NCBI GenBank assembly: GCA_023247795.1
Contig: JAHFFT010000016.1
Span: 1-52,038 of the forward strand
Reading direction: 5' to 3'
DNA length: 52,038 bases
From: Candidatus Omnitrophota bacterium
Lineage (GTDB): Bacteria; Omnitrophota; Gorgyraeia; Zapsychrales; JANLHA01
In this document: in pieces, positions 30,846 to 39,888 of the stretch
How the letters are laid out: each line of letters starts with the position of its first letter
Numbering within the stretch: position 1 is the stretch's first letter
Notes under the pieces: model-generated
What the model was told of the DNA's origin: nothing
The model's database searches: none
Seen by the model: the letters and a program-made list of their open reading frames with translations, nothing else
Position numbers and translations under genes: made by a program

Positions 30846-31819
30846 TATGATTTTTGAGTTGCACTGTCACTTGCGCATTTAGCCGCCTGATAAACATGGT
30901 GCAGGGCCCGCGCCACTCCCGAGGTGGGTAGGACAGTGTGGCCTTCGGTCTTGGCAATGAGCCAACCCCTCACGACCTTTTCAATGGAAATCCACACCTG
31001 TTGGGTCAGGCCTTTCTCGGATACCAGAAGTCGCGCCATGCCCTTTTTGCGTTGCACGTCGTATAAAAATTCTTTAGGAACAACAACAATATCCTCCGCG
31101 ATCTCATCAAGATGAAAGTGATCTGGATCAAATTCTTCAACTCGGTACGTCTTCAATTCAACGTCCTTTGTAACCGCAACATCCTGATGTTCGGCCTTAA
31201 CAAGCGACAATTGGAAAAATTCTTTCTGCCCTGCCTGCGTCCATTTTCGTTCAAATTTTGTTTCAAATCGCGGTTGGACAATCTGTTTTTGATAATCAAA
31301 TCCCGTCGACGACAACTCGCCAATGATCCAATCGCAATAAGGTTCGTGATCGGTAACAATCTGAACTTCTCCCTGCATCATGAGTCGGCTGTTCAACAAC
31401 TTCAAAAAATCGCGCGAGAAAAGCCGATATTTGCTGTGTTTTTGTTTTGGCCATGGACAAGGGAAAAGACAAAATATTTTATTCAAGCTGAGAGGAACAA
31501 ACAAGCGTTCAAAGGCGACAGCGGCATCCGTTTGAATGACACGGATATTGTTGAAAGGCGGCATCTGATTTTTACAGTAAAAGAACTCAATCTTACGCAG
31601 AGTCTTTTTAACCCGTTTCCAGTCCTGTTCGATGCCTACGAAATTGTGATTCCGTTCTGTTCGTGCCGTTCTAACCAAAAACTCGCCTAACCCGCAGCCA
31701 ATCTCGACCACCAGCGGCGCCCGACGACCGAATGCTTGCTCCCAAAAAATAGGACGACCTAACTCATAATGAGAAAGGAACGATGACCACGCGTTTTCGG
31801 GATATTCAACCTTCCGCAT
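30845..31819 (-). CDS. trmB: tRNA (guanine-N7-)-methyltransferase TrmB with C-terminal extension
   Basis: 324 residues; the usual length is about 210-240. The SAM-binding motif (VVEIGCGLGEFLVRTA) and the tRNA-substrate segment are clear. TrmB makes m7G46 in tRNA. In most TrmB proteins the substrate loop reads F-P-D-P-W-P-K; here it is LFPCPWPKQKHSKYR, Asp replaced by Cys. A C-terminal ~110 residues (after about residue 215) is an extra segment of unknown role. It precedes dacF with a 1-base overlap and follows the lipoprotein gene by 42 bases. Confidence 0.85.
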   Translation of the reverse strand: MRKVEYPENAWSSFLSHYELGRPIFWEQAFGRRAPLVVEIGCGLGEFLVRTARTERNHNFVGIEQDWKRVKKTLRKIEFFYCKNQMPPFNNIRVIQTDAAVAFERLFVPLSLNKIFCLFPCPWPKQKHSKYRLFSRDFLKLLNSRLMMQGEVQIVTDHEPYCDWIIGELSSTGFDYQKQIVQPRFETKFERKWTQAGQKEFFQLSLVKAEHQDVAVTKDVELKTYRVEEFDPDHFHLDEIAEDIVVVPKEFLYDVQRKKGMARLLVSEKGLTQQVWISIEKVVRGWLIAKTEGHTVLPTSGVARALHHVYQAAKCASDSATQKS

Positions 31820-31861
31820 GCTTCTTAAACCATCCTGACTGCTTTCCCGCCCACTTTCAGA

Positions 31862-32284
31862 TCAATTTTTAATATTTTTTTCTAAAAAATCCCGGCCGAT
31901 GCCGATCAAATGGTCCTGATAAAAAACCATCGGCAAAAGTTCGTCGTCGCTCACCTGATTGTCCGGATGCACAATCCCTGCCAAATAATAATCGACGATA
32001 AATTCGTTGGAACCTTTCTGAACAGTTTCCGTGCGAAAAGGGTTAACAATCGTAATCGGATTATAGTATTGTTGATCCGGCTGACTGACTTCATAGCCGA
32101 TCACAACCTGCTCGCCCAAACAATCCTTGACTTGCGCCCGGCTCATCTTCATTTCCACCTGCTGCAAGCTGATAAACCGCCGCGCCATGCCGGACATATC
32201 CATATTGGGTTTCTCTTCCTGGATAGGAATCGAGGCGCAACCCAACAACAATACCGCAACCAAAAGATATAAACCTTTCTTCAT
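31862..32284 (-). CDS. Lipoprotein, BamE/SmpA-like in outline
   Basis: 140 residues. The signal peptide ends in a lipobox LLGC (LLVAVLLLGCASIP), so the mature protein is lipid-anchored. The segment MKMSRAQVKDCLGEQ resembles the M-T-x-E-E-V-x-x-x-L-G-x-P pattern of small lipoproteins of the SmpA/BamE kind, but the match is short. I choose the ATG at 32284; the frame begins with a TTG at 32290 two codons earlier. It lies between the coiled-coil protein gene and trmB. Confidence 0.7.
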   Translation of the reverse strand: MKKGLYLLVAVLLLGCASIPIQEEKPNMDMSGMARRFISLQQVEMKMSRAQVKDCLGEQVVIGYEVSQPDQQYYNPITIVNPFRTETVQKGSNEFIVDYYLAGIVHPDNQVSDDELLPMVFYQDHLIGIGRDFLEKNIKN

Positions 32285-32341
32285 TGCCAATCATCCTGAT
32301 TAAAAATTTGTCCCGATCCCCAAAACATCATTCGCTCTTTC

Positions 32342-35300
32342 TTATTGACGCGCTGCTGCTTCCGCCTGCCGTACAGCGTCGATGGGAGACCCCACAGCAG
32401 CCGAAGGCCGGCCTTGACGTACGGTACCGCCGGTCTTTTCATTCAATGCGATATTCTCATCCAGCAATTCAAAATAATCCGCCGCCAATTGATCGGCTTC
32501 ACGAGTGAGATTCTGGATCTTTTGTTCGGTCTCTTTGACCATCACATCTTTAGCGTCCAGCCTTTCACTTAAAAACGATATTTTCTTTTCAAAGGTTTCC
32601 TTCTTTTGGGCGAATTCATTCAGCAACTGACCTTCCTTGCTTTTGATTTCCGTTTGGGCTTTGGTGAGTTCCGAGTTAAGAAAAACATTCTCCTGCTGTG
32701 CTGCCGAAAGCGTTGTGGTCATCTTTTCGATTTCTTGATTGAGACTTTCGACCCGGGCCTGTTTGTCCTGCGCCGATTGCGTATTCTCCGCCAGCTGTTG
32801 ACTCAAAGTTTTGACTTGCGCCTGCAAATCCTTTGTTGCCTCAGCCACCTTATCCGGAACAGATGAGTTCAAACGAAAAATCTGGTCTTTTAAAAAACGG
32901 ACCTGCTCCTGAAGCGGCTGTTCCACCAGGGCTATTTTAGCTGGGATGCCTTCCGTGGTCGCCCGTAATTCCTCCTCGAGCGAAGCAATTTTTTGCTCCA
33001 GAGGTGCTTGCGCCTGCGCAACGCTTTGGGCAACCGAATCTTTTGTTTGCTGCAATTCCTGTTGAAGCGCAGCTGTCTGATCGATCAGCGGTTGTTTGGC
33101 CGCGGCGATCTTATCTTCGACTTTCGCTTTTGCCTGCTCAAATTTCTGACGCAAATCAGCCAGCTGATCTTCTAAAGGCGCCTTGACCTTGGTCAACTGT
33201 TCATTCATCGCGGCCTTGGCCACCTGCCGTTCATCTTCCAAAGATGCAATTTGTTGGTTCAGCTTGCCATTGCCTTTCTGCTCATCAGCCAATTGTTGTT
33301 CCAATGTTTCGGTCTTCTTGACCAGTTGGACGATTTGTTCAACCTTGGCTTGCTGATTCTGCTGATCCACCAGACCTTGCCGCTCGAATTCCGCGATCTT
33401 TGCTTCTAACGGCTGACGTGCCTGCGCGATTTGGTCAGGAACAGCGGCCTTCGCGTTCTTCAGATCCTCGACTAAAAAGTTGATCTTCTCTTGCAAAGGG
33501 ACTTTTTCCTTTGCAACGAGCAAAGGGACATTTTCCTCGCTCTCTTTAAGCTGTTGCTTTAGCTCATCGAGAGATTTCTGCAAAGGGATTTTCGCCTCGG
33601 CGATTTTTTCCGGTAAAGATTGGATATGAAGATGCATCGCCTTTTCCAGCTCTGTAATCTTGGCCAATAACGGCTGCTTAGCGGCATCAAGCTTTTGCGT
33701 AGCAGATTGTCTTACGCCCTTAAGATCAGTCGTTAAAGCAGCGACCTTCTCTTGATAAGAAGCCTCTAGCTGCGCCATCTGCTCCTGCAAGGACTTTGCC
33801 TTTGTAGCAGACTGTTCTTGTAACGATTGGATCGCTGCCTGCAACTTCTGCTGATCACTGGCCGATTGGCTTAATTTTGAATTGATCGCGTCTCTCGTCG
33901 AGGCAAGCTCTTTGATTTTTTCTTCCTTTTGCTGGTTATCGCCGCTCATCTGCTTCAAATTCTCTTGCATGGCCTGGATCGTCTGTTCTAACGGCCGCCG
34001 GGCATCTGCCAATTGCTGCGGAACTCTCTCTTTCGCCTGCCGCACTTGACCTTCAAGCGAAACAATCTTATCTTCCAAAGGCTGCTTAGCCTCAGCCAAA
34101 CGATCAGGAAGGGCCTTCTCACCCTCTGCGAGTTGGACATGCAGACGCTCAATCTCACTTTCTAAAGGCACTTTGGCTTTTACGATTTGGTCACGCATCG
34201 ACTCTTTTGCTTGTTGCAACTGGGCCGTTAGCGTCTGAATCTGCTGTGCCAAAGGCGCTTTCGCGGCTTCAATTTTCTGCGGGATCAACTGCGCTGCATC
34301 ATTCAAACGATTTTTTAAAACCTCCATATCGGCGAGCAAAGGACCCTTGGCTTGCTCAATCCGCTGAGGGATGCTCCCTTCCGTCATTTGCAATTTGTCT
34401 TGCAGGTCCTGGATCTCTTTCTCAAATGGTGCCTTTGCCAATTCCAATTTTTTCTGATAGCCATCTTCCTCTTCCTTCATTTTGTTAACAAGATAATTGA
34501 TCTTCTCCTGCAGCGGTCCTTTGGCCTCAGTGATTTTTGCTGCTAAAGACGCCTGGGTTTGTTTCACTTGCTCCTGCAACCCGTCGAGACTGCTTTGCAT
34601 GGCAAGCTTATCCTTCTCGGTCTGTGAAATTATTGTTTGGGCCTGTTCTTTATCCGCGTTCAACGCCAAAACTTCATTTTTCGTGTTCTGTAAAAGCGCT
34701 TCTTTCTCATTCAACTGATTTTCCAGCGTCTGGACATTGGCCAGATGCGAATTTTCAATGTCTTGAAGTTTGCCTTCATAATTTTTTTGCTGATCTGTCA
34801 AATTTTTCTGCAATTCGTCGATCTTGGCCAGAAGCGGCTGCTTGCTTTGCTCAACCCGGACATCCGCTGCTTTTTTCAAATCCTGAATCTGCGAGTCCAT
34901 CAAGGCAATCTTCGCTTCCAAAGGCTGCTTCGCTTCTTTGATTTTCTGCGGCACCACATTGCGGGTGACATTCAATTCATCCTGCATCCCTTGGATCTTT
35001 GCCAATAAAGGTTCCTGGACCTGGGCGATTTTTGCCGACAAGCTATTTTTTGTTTGATCCATTTCATTTTTAAGACGAGCAGCCTCCGCGGCCAAAGGCG
35101 CCTTCGCCTCTTCGATCTTCTGCGGGATCGAATTTTCTAAATTTTTCTTATCCGTTTGCGCGGCCGCCAACTCGGCATTTCCTTGTTCCTGCAGCTTTGC
35201 CAAATCCTGCGCGTGCGACTGCTTCTCTTCTGTCATTTCCTGTAAAAGCAGATTAACCTTCGCCAGCCAATTGGTCTGCGTTTCGTTCAGTTCTTGATTG

Positions 35301-37057
35301 CTCGCTGCCTTGGCCGCCTTCATCTGCTGATTCAATTCATCAATCTGTTTTAAATAAGCCTTCTGATTTTCAGCCACCTTTAAAGGCATTTCTTTTTCCT
35401 TGGCCTGAATTTGATCCTTCCATCCCGCGATCTCACCGAGCAAAGGCTGTTTGGCCTGCTCAAGCTGATGGGGAATGGAATTGTTGATTTCCGTTACCTG
35501 CCCCTCAAGCGCGACAATTTTTTCTTGCAAAGGAAGCTGGGCCTGCTTAAGATTTTCAGAATAAGCGGCTTTTTCGTCTTTGAGTTGCTGGACTAAGGCA
35601 TCGATCTTTTCCTGCAAAGGCTTACTCGCCTCCTGGACTTGCTTTTCAATGGCCGCTTGAGAGGCCTTCAACTGATCCTGCATCGCCGCGACTTTTAACT
35701 CAGCGGGCTTGCGCGACTCTTGAACGCGCTGCTGGATCTGATTTTCCGTCGACTGCAGCTGATCTTTAAGAGCTGCCAATTCCGCCCGCAACGGGGCCTT
35801 GGCTTCTTCCAATTTTTGCGGGAGCGCTGTCTGCCACTGGGCCAGTTGCTGCTGCAACCCTTGCAATTGATTTTGAAATTCCGCTTGCTGCTTCGCTAGC
35901 AACGCTTCTCTTTCGGCCTGCTGACTGGCAAGCTGATTTTTGAATGACTGGACTTCTTGCTGCATGGACTGATTAGCGTCGCGCGCCTGACTCAATTGCG
36001 CGCTGATCTCTGCTTTTTGAGAAAACACGGCCTGCAAATTCCCGCGCTCTTTTCCCGAACGGGCCACGAATTCGTTGATCTGCGTTTCCAAGACCAAAAG
36101 CTTTTGTTTGAGCTCCGAGTTGGCCGTTTGCAACTGCTCATTGGCCATCACTTGCCGGACTTTGATTCGATTATTTAAAAATTCAATCTCTTCCTGCAAA
36201 GGACGTTTGGATTCGGCAATACGCTGCTCCAAGGAACCTTCCAACTTTAAAATTTCTTGTTGCAGATCATTGACTTTATCGGAAAGTGGCGCCTTGGCCT
36301 GTTCCATTTCAGCACGCGCTTGCTCCTGCTTTTGCGTTAAAGTTTTTTCTAACTCTTCTGCCCGTCGCTGCAATTCATCGTTCTGCGAACGAAGGCCGGC
36401 GAGCTGCTGATCGCCGTCTTTGATAAAAGTTCCCTTGACTTTAAGCTCTTCCTGCAAAGCTAAAATTTTTTCTTTGAAAGGCTGGACATCCTGCGACGCC
36501 AACTGACGCCGGCCCTTTTCCTTTTCCAATTGCGCTTGCAAATAACCAATCTGCTTTTCAAATGGGGCCTTCCATCTTGCCAAACGATCCTCATCATCCT
36601 GTTTAAGAATATCGATCTGCTTAACCAGCGAGGAAATTTTTTCACTGAGGATTTCATTCTGCTTTTTTAAGGTCGTGTACTGATCGGTTAAACCTTGGCG
36701 TTCTTGGTAAAGGTCGTTCAATGCCGCTTCCTTTGCTTTCAAGGCCGCCTGCAGGTTTTCAGCTCTTTCGGAAGGTTTTGGCTGGGATTCTAAACGTTTT
36801 TCAAGGGTCAGGAGCTGGACCGCTCGCTGCGCTAAGGTTTCCTTATAAGCAAACAATTTTTGGCGGGCCTCATCGAGTTTGGCCTCCAATTCTTGATTAT
36901 GCTTATTGAGCGACTTATAATTTTTGATGAGGGCGTCGAGCTTTTCCTGGAAGGGCTTACGATTCTCCATCGATGATATCGGCTGGGCCAGTACAGAGGA
37001 GACCAAAAAAATGGCAAAAAAATTGATGGCGAGAAAAGGGGATTTTAATGACTTCAT
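32342..37057 (-). CDS. Exported giant coiled-coil protein with 29-residue repeats
   Basis: 1571 residues. A cleavable signal peptide (residues ~1-28, ending VSSVLAQPIS) sends it to the periplasm or beyond. Residues ~165-1480 are coiled coil built on a repeat: about 28 units containing a motif like EAKQPLLAKIxxL. The P-L to P-L distance is exactly 29 in the best stretch, with a second proline about 20 residues after the first. Residues 30-165 are plain heptad-like helix. The C-terminus is a short disordered tail ending in AEAAARQ. No membrane anchor is visible beyond the signal. I recognise no family. The 29-residue step (11+11+7) points to a periodic fibre or long rod. Confidence 0.8.
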   Translation of the reverse strand: MKSLKSPFLAINFFAIFLVSSVLAQPISSMENRKPFQEKLDALIKNYKSLNKHNQELEAKLDEARQKLFAYKETLAQRAVQLLTLEKRLESQPKPSERAENLQAALKAKEAALNDLYQERQGLTDQYTTLKKQNEILSEKISSLVKQIDILKQDDEDRLARWKAPFEKQIGYLQAQLEKEKGRRQLASQDVQPFKEKILALQEELKVKGTFIKDGDQQLAGLRSQNDELQRRAEELEKTLTQKQEQARAEMEQAKAPLSDKVNDLQQEILKLEGSLEQRIAESKRPLQEEIEFLNNRIKVRQVMANEQLQTANSELKQKLLVLETQINEFVARSGKERGNLQAVFSQKAEISAQLSQARDANQSMQQEVQSFKNQLASQQAEREALLAKQQAEFQNQLQGLQQQLAQWQTALPQKLEEAKAPLRAELAALKDQLQSTENQIQQRVQESRKPAELKVAAMQDQLKASQAAIEKQVQEASKPLQEKIDALVQQLKDEKAAYSENLKQAQLPLQEKIVALEGQVTEINNSIPHQLEQAKQPLLGEIAGWKDQIQAKEKEMPLKVAENQKAYLKQIDELNQQMKAAKAASNQELNETQTNWLAKVNLLLQEMTEEKQSHAQDLAKLQEQGNAELAAAQTDKKNLENSIPQKIEEAKAPLAAEAARLKNEMDQTKNSLSAKIAQVQEPLLAKIQGMQDELNVTRNVVPQKIKEAKQPLEAKIALMDSQIQDLKKAADVRVEQSKQPLLAKIDELQKNLTDQQKNYEGKLQDIENSHLANVQTLENQLNEKEALLQNTKNEVLALNADKEQAQTIISQTEKDKLAMQSSLDGLQEQVKQTQASLAAKITEAKGPLQEKINYLVNKMKEEEDGYQKKLELAKAPFEKEIQDLQDKLQMTEGSIPQRIEQAKGPLLADMEVLKNRLNDAAQLIPQKIEAAKAPLAQQIQTLTAQLQQAKESMRDQIVKAKVPLESEIERLHVQLAEGEKALPDRLAEAKQPLEDKIVSLEGQVRQAKERVPQQLADARRPLEQTIQAMQENLKQMSGDNQQKEEKIKELASTRDAINSKLSQSASDQQKLQAAIQSLQEQSATKAKSLQEQMAQLEASYQEKVAALTTDLKGVRQSATQKLDAAKQPLLAKITELEKAMHLHIQSLPEKIAEAKIPLQKSLDELKQQLKESEENVPLLVAKEKVPLQEKINFLVEDLKNAKAAVPDQIAQARQPLEAKIAEFERQGLVDQQNQQAKVEQIVQLVKKTETLEQQLADEQKGNGKLNQQIASLEDERQVAKAAMNEQLTKVKAPLEDQLADLRQKFEQAKAKVEDKIAAAKQPLIDQTAALQQELQQTKDSVAQSVAQAQAPLEQKIASLEEELRATTEGIPAKIALVEQPLQEQVRFLKDQIFRLNSSVPDKVAEATKDLQAQVKTLSQQLAENTQSAQDKQARVESLNQEIEKMTTTLSAAQQENVFLNSELTKAQTEIKSKEGQLLNEFAQKKETFEKKISFLSERLDAKDVMVKETEQKIQNLTREADQLAADYFELLDENIALNEKTGGTVRQGRPSAAVGSPIDAVRQAEAAARQ

Positions 37058-37105
37058 CTTTAATTAAGTCTTTAGAGTTGAACTAAATAAACCTAAAACG
37101 AGAAC

Positions 37106-37111
37106 ATTATA
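37106..37111 (-). promoter_or_regulatory. Candidate -10 box upstream of the coiled-coil gene
   Basis: TATAAT on the minus strand, about 50 bases before the ATG at 37057. The -35 region is poor. Confidence 0.35.
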
Positions 37112-37233
37112 GCAGAATTCCTTTTTCCGCAAAGAAATTTACAGAGGAATTCGGATTTACCAAGGGATAAAAAAACTTTGCGTTGCAATGGTTGTTGTGT
37201 TAAATTAAACATTCCATCTAAACGAAGGACTTT

Positions 37234-38259
37234 ATGAATAAATGCCTTACGGCTTCGTTGGTCTTGTTACTATCAAATATTTGCTTTGCCGAAACAATCC
37301 CGCCCCCACTACAGCGGAGCTTTGATATCATATACAATTCTCCGACGAGCAACAAAGCAACCTCTGTTCATATCAATGGAAACCCTATTGGATCCGACCA
37401 ACTCCTGAAAGACACCATTTCCCACATTGATCAATTAAGCCCTATTTTCGAATTCAATGTCCTTACGGGTTTAGACATCGCTTTTATCCAATGGATCAGT
37501 AAGGACATTGTTCAAGAAAAATGGACTGTTAATAAGCAAAAAGATCTCTGGATTACCTTTAACTCCCGTCCCCCAGCAGGCTTTCCGTCAAAAACCCAAA
37601 TCATCATTTCGGAAGATGATAAAATCCCCAATCAAAAAACCCTTACCACTTACACCCCGCCTCCTTCCGGCACTCAAGATCTCATGTCTATTCATTTGAA
37701 TGTTAAGGAAGACGCTGATTTTGAAGATGGTCTAAAGTTATTCGACGAAAATAAGTTTACAGAAGCCATCGGTTCATTTGATAAGGCTATTAAAAGCAAT
37801 GCGGAAAATTCAAGAGCCTATTTTTATCGAGCTAACTCTTATTACAATTTGGGATCATTTGAACAGGCTGTCGCTGATTATTTTGAACTTATTAAATTAG
37901 AGCCTGAAAATAGTGATGCCTACAGCAACCGCGGGGATGCTTTTCGTAAGTTAAATAAGCTTGAGGAAGCGATAGCGGATTTTGATAAAGCCATTCAACT
38001 TAACCCGGAAAATTTATTGGCTTATGGAAATCGTGGGAACGCTCATTCGAGTTTAGGGAACTACCAAAAGGCGCTTGAAGATTACAGCAAAGAAATTGAT
38101 ACCCATCCAGAAACAGCGCGAACCTACGGTAACCGAGCCATAACGTACTTCTATTTAAAAGACTACGCTAAAAGTTGGCAAGACGTTGAAAAAGCCCAAT
38201 CGATCGGTCTTTTCATTGATCCGATTTTGATAAATGAATTAAAAAAAAGATTGGAGTAA
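37234..38259 (+). CDS. Exported TPR protein
   Basis: 341 residues. The signal peptide runs to about residue 19 (NKCLTASLVLLLSNICFAE). Residues ~20-160 form a domain I do not recognise. Five or so TPR units follow (~165-320), seen in AEAISFDKAI-like spacing and the A-Y-x-N-R-G-x-A pattern (AYSNRGDAF, AYGNRGNAH). TPR rods bind peptides, so it may be a periplasmic scaffold. It is divergent from the coiled-coil gene, 176 bases apart, and the two may be related in role. No Shine-Dalgarno stronger than CGAAGGAC is seen. Confidence 0.85.
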   Translation: MNKCLTASLVLLLSNICFAETIPPPLQRSFDIIYNSPTSNKATSVHINGNPIGSDQLLKDTISHIDQLSPIFEFNVLTGLDIAFIQWISKDIVQEKWTVNKQKDLWITFNSRPPAGFPSKTQIIISEDDKIPNQKTLTTYTPPPSGTQDLMSIHLNVKEDADFEDGLKLFDENKFTEAIGSFDKAIKSNAENSRAYFYRANSYYNLGSFEQAVADYFELIKLEPENSDAYSNRGDAFRKLNKLEEAIADFDKAIQLNPENLLAYGNRGNAHSSLGNYQKALEDYSKEIDTHPETARTYGNRAITYFYLKDYAKSWQDVEKAQSIGLFIDPILINELKKRLE

Positions 38260-38419
38260 AACAAAACTTTTATAGTCGCATCCTGTTCCCGCGTTTTTAT
38301 ATTTTTTCATCAATTTTCGGCTCGGATAAATCGTCTTCAAAAATATGATGTCTCCCTCAATAACAGATCGCCTTATCTCACACCTCTTATGCGCCAGAAT
38401 TTTGTCCAAAGTTGATATA

Positions 38420-39481
38420 TCATTTAATATACCCTTTAACGCGTTGGTATGCTATTCGTTGCCACTGGGCTGATTTTCCCTTGCCGAGGCATTTGATCTT
38501 TTTGTCCTGCTGCATTTGAAAAAGCACTTTTTTAATCATCACCCGGCTGACATTGGGGCAGGCGCGTTCAATATCTGATATCGAAAATTCACCGTGCTGA
38601 CTCTCAATGGCCTTCATCACGAAATCGGTCTTAGCTCCTCGAGCTGGTTTAAAATTTCCGGCGCGTTCTTCAAATTCCTTATACGCCGCCAAAATCGTCC
38701 CGAGAAAATAATTAAACCACGGAGTCCCATCGTGCAAGGCCTGATGCCACTTTTGTGAACTCTTATTCAACGTCTCGTAATACGTTTCTTTGCTTTGCTC
38801 AACAATCCTTTCGAGACTGATATATTTACCAACATGATATCCGTGCTGATACAAAGCAAGGAGCGTCAAAAGGCGCGACACCCGGCCGTTCCCATCGCGA
38901 AAAGGATGGATACTTAAAAAATCCAGTACCAAACAACCAATCGCGTAAAGATCCGGGTACTTCAATTGGGCGATGCTATTCTCATAAACAAGGCATAACT
39001 GCTTCATCATCTCCGGTGTTTGGGAGACGCTTACCGGCTTAAAGATAACCTCAGCGCGGCCGTCAGGATGTTTACGGATGATATCGTTGTCCTTTTCTTT
39101 CCACTTGCCAGCATCCCACGACTCGCCACGACATAAGCGATGCAATTCTTTAATCGTCTGATGAGTCATCCGTAAACTTTTGTGTTTGCTGTGTATCAAA
39201 TCCAGCGCTTTACGATAACCAGCAATCTCTTCCTCAGAGCGGTCGCGCGGTTTGCTGTGGCCAATGATCAAAGGTTTAAGACGGTCTCTTTCAACCGTGA
39301 CGCCTTCAATACGGTTGGATGACTCCGCGCTCTCGATCAGCGCCACTTCAAGGAGCGTCTTTAAAATCTGTGACGATTGTTTCGTATATAATTCCTGTTT
39401 GCCCTTACATTCGGCGATTGCGTTCATCAACCATATCGACCCTAAAGGTAAATTCACTCGATCATGTTTAAATGAATTCAT
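38420..39481 (-). CDS. Fic family protein, second copy (class II)
   Basis: 353 residues. The Fic core reads HPFRDGNGRVSR, complete. An inhibitory motif (SSNRIEG) lies early in the chain, as in autoinhibited Fic proteins. The N-terminal helix cluster and a C-terminal winged helix (~270-353) match the Fic/DUF4172-type layout, different from the first Fic gene at 165-1397. It is a single gene upstream of the tRNA-Glu region, between an exported TPR protein and the tRNA. The target protein is unknown. Confidence 0.9.
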   Translation of the reverse strand: MNSFKHDRVNLPLGSIWLMNAIAECKGKQELYTKQSSQILKTLLEVALIESAESSNRIEGVTVERDRLKPLIIGHSKPRDRSEEEIAGYRKALDLIHSKHKSLRMTHQTIKELHRLCRGESWDAGKWKEKDNDIIRKHPDGRAEVIFKPVSVSQTPEMMKQLCLVYENSIAQLKYPDLYAIGCLVLDFLSIHPFRDGNGRVSRLLTLLALYQHGYHVGKYISLERIVEQSKETYYETLNKSSQKWHQALHDGTPWFNYFLGTILAAYKEFEERAGNFKPARGAKTDFVMKAIESQHGEFSISDIERACPNVSRVMIKKVLFQMQQDKKIKCLGKGKSAQWQRIAYQRVKGYIK

Positions 39482-39592
39482 CTGATCTCTCTACTCTCAA
39501 ATCTTTCTAAAGTAAAAAATATGGTTTAGATCATTTTAATAACGAGCTCTAAGGCTTACAAGGAATATTTCCGGAAGAAAAGATGGTAAAAA

Positions 39593-39666
39593 TAGCCCCA
39601 ACCGGATTTGAACCGGTGTTTGATGGCTGAGAACCATCCGTCCTGACCAGGCTAGACGATGGGGCC
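39593..39666 (-). tRNA. tRNA-Glu (CTC)
   Basis: 74 bases. The acceptor stem GGCCCCA pairs with TGGGGCT (one G-U). The anticodon stem GATGG/CCATC holds the loop TTCTCAG, so the anticodon is CTC (Glu). The T-arm CCGG/CCGG with TTCAAAT is normal. The discriminator is A. CCA is not encoded. Only the CTC isoacceptor is in the window. Confidence 0.93.
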
Positions 39667-39730
39667 GAAAATTTTGGCTAAAACGGTGACCATCTTATCA
39701 TATTTTCCATCGAGATCAAATAAAAATCCG

Positions 39731-39781
39731 GTGGGGCACCAAACCCCGGGAGTTCAACCCCGGTTGAACTCCCGGGGTGCC
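39731..39781. repeat. Large perfect hairpin between tRNA-Glu and the FIST gene
   Basis: Stem of 14 bp (39744-39757 with 39764-39777; arm CCCCGGGAGTTCAA, loop CCCCGG) inside GGGGCACC ... GGGGTGCC outer arms. It has no T-run on either strand. It could be an attenuator, a REP-like element, or a degenerate terminator. Confidence 0.6.
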
Positions 39782-39888
39782 TGGATCAACACGGCAGCCC
39801 ATCTTTCAACAAATAACAGTGACACCGATTTTTGAAATATGATATATTGAACTGAAACTTGGTCAAATTTCCGTGGAGAATTATTGCT

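Noticed and set aside
32342-37057. Long plus-strand frames opposite the coiled-coil gene
   Set aside because: They are shadows of the repetitive minus-strand gene, leucine- and phenylalanine-rich, without ribosome sites.
38260-38450. Minus-strand open frame of about 60 codons after the second fic gene
   Set aside because: It has no good start, overlaps both neighbours, and a stop lies inside the fic frame just upstream; probably chance.
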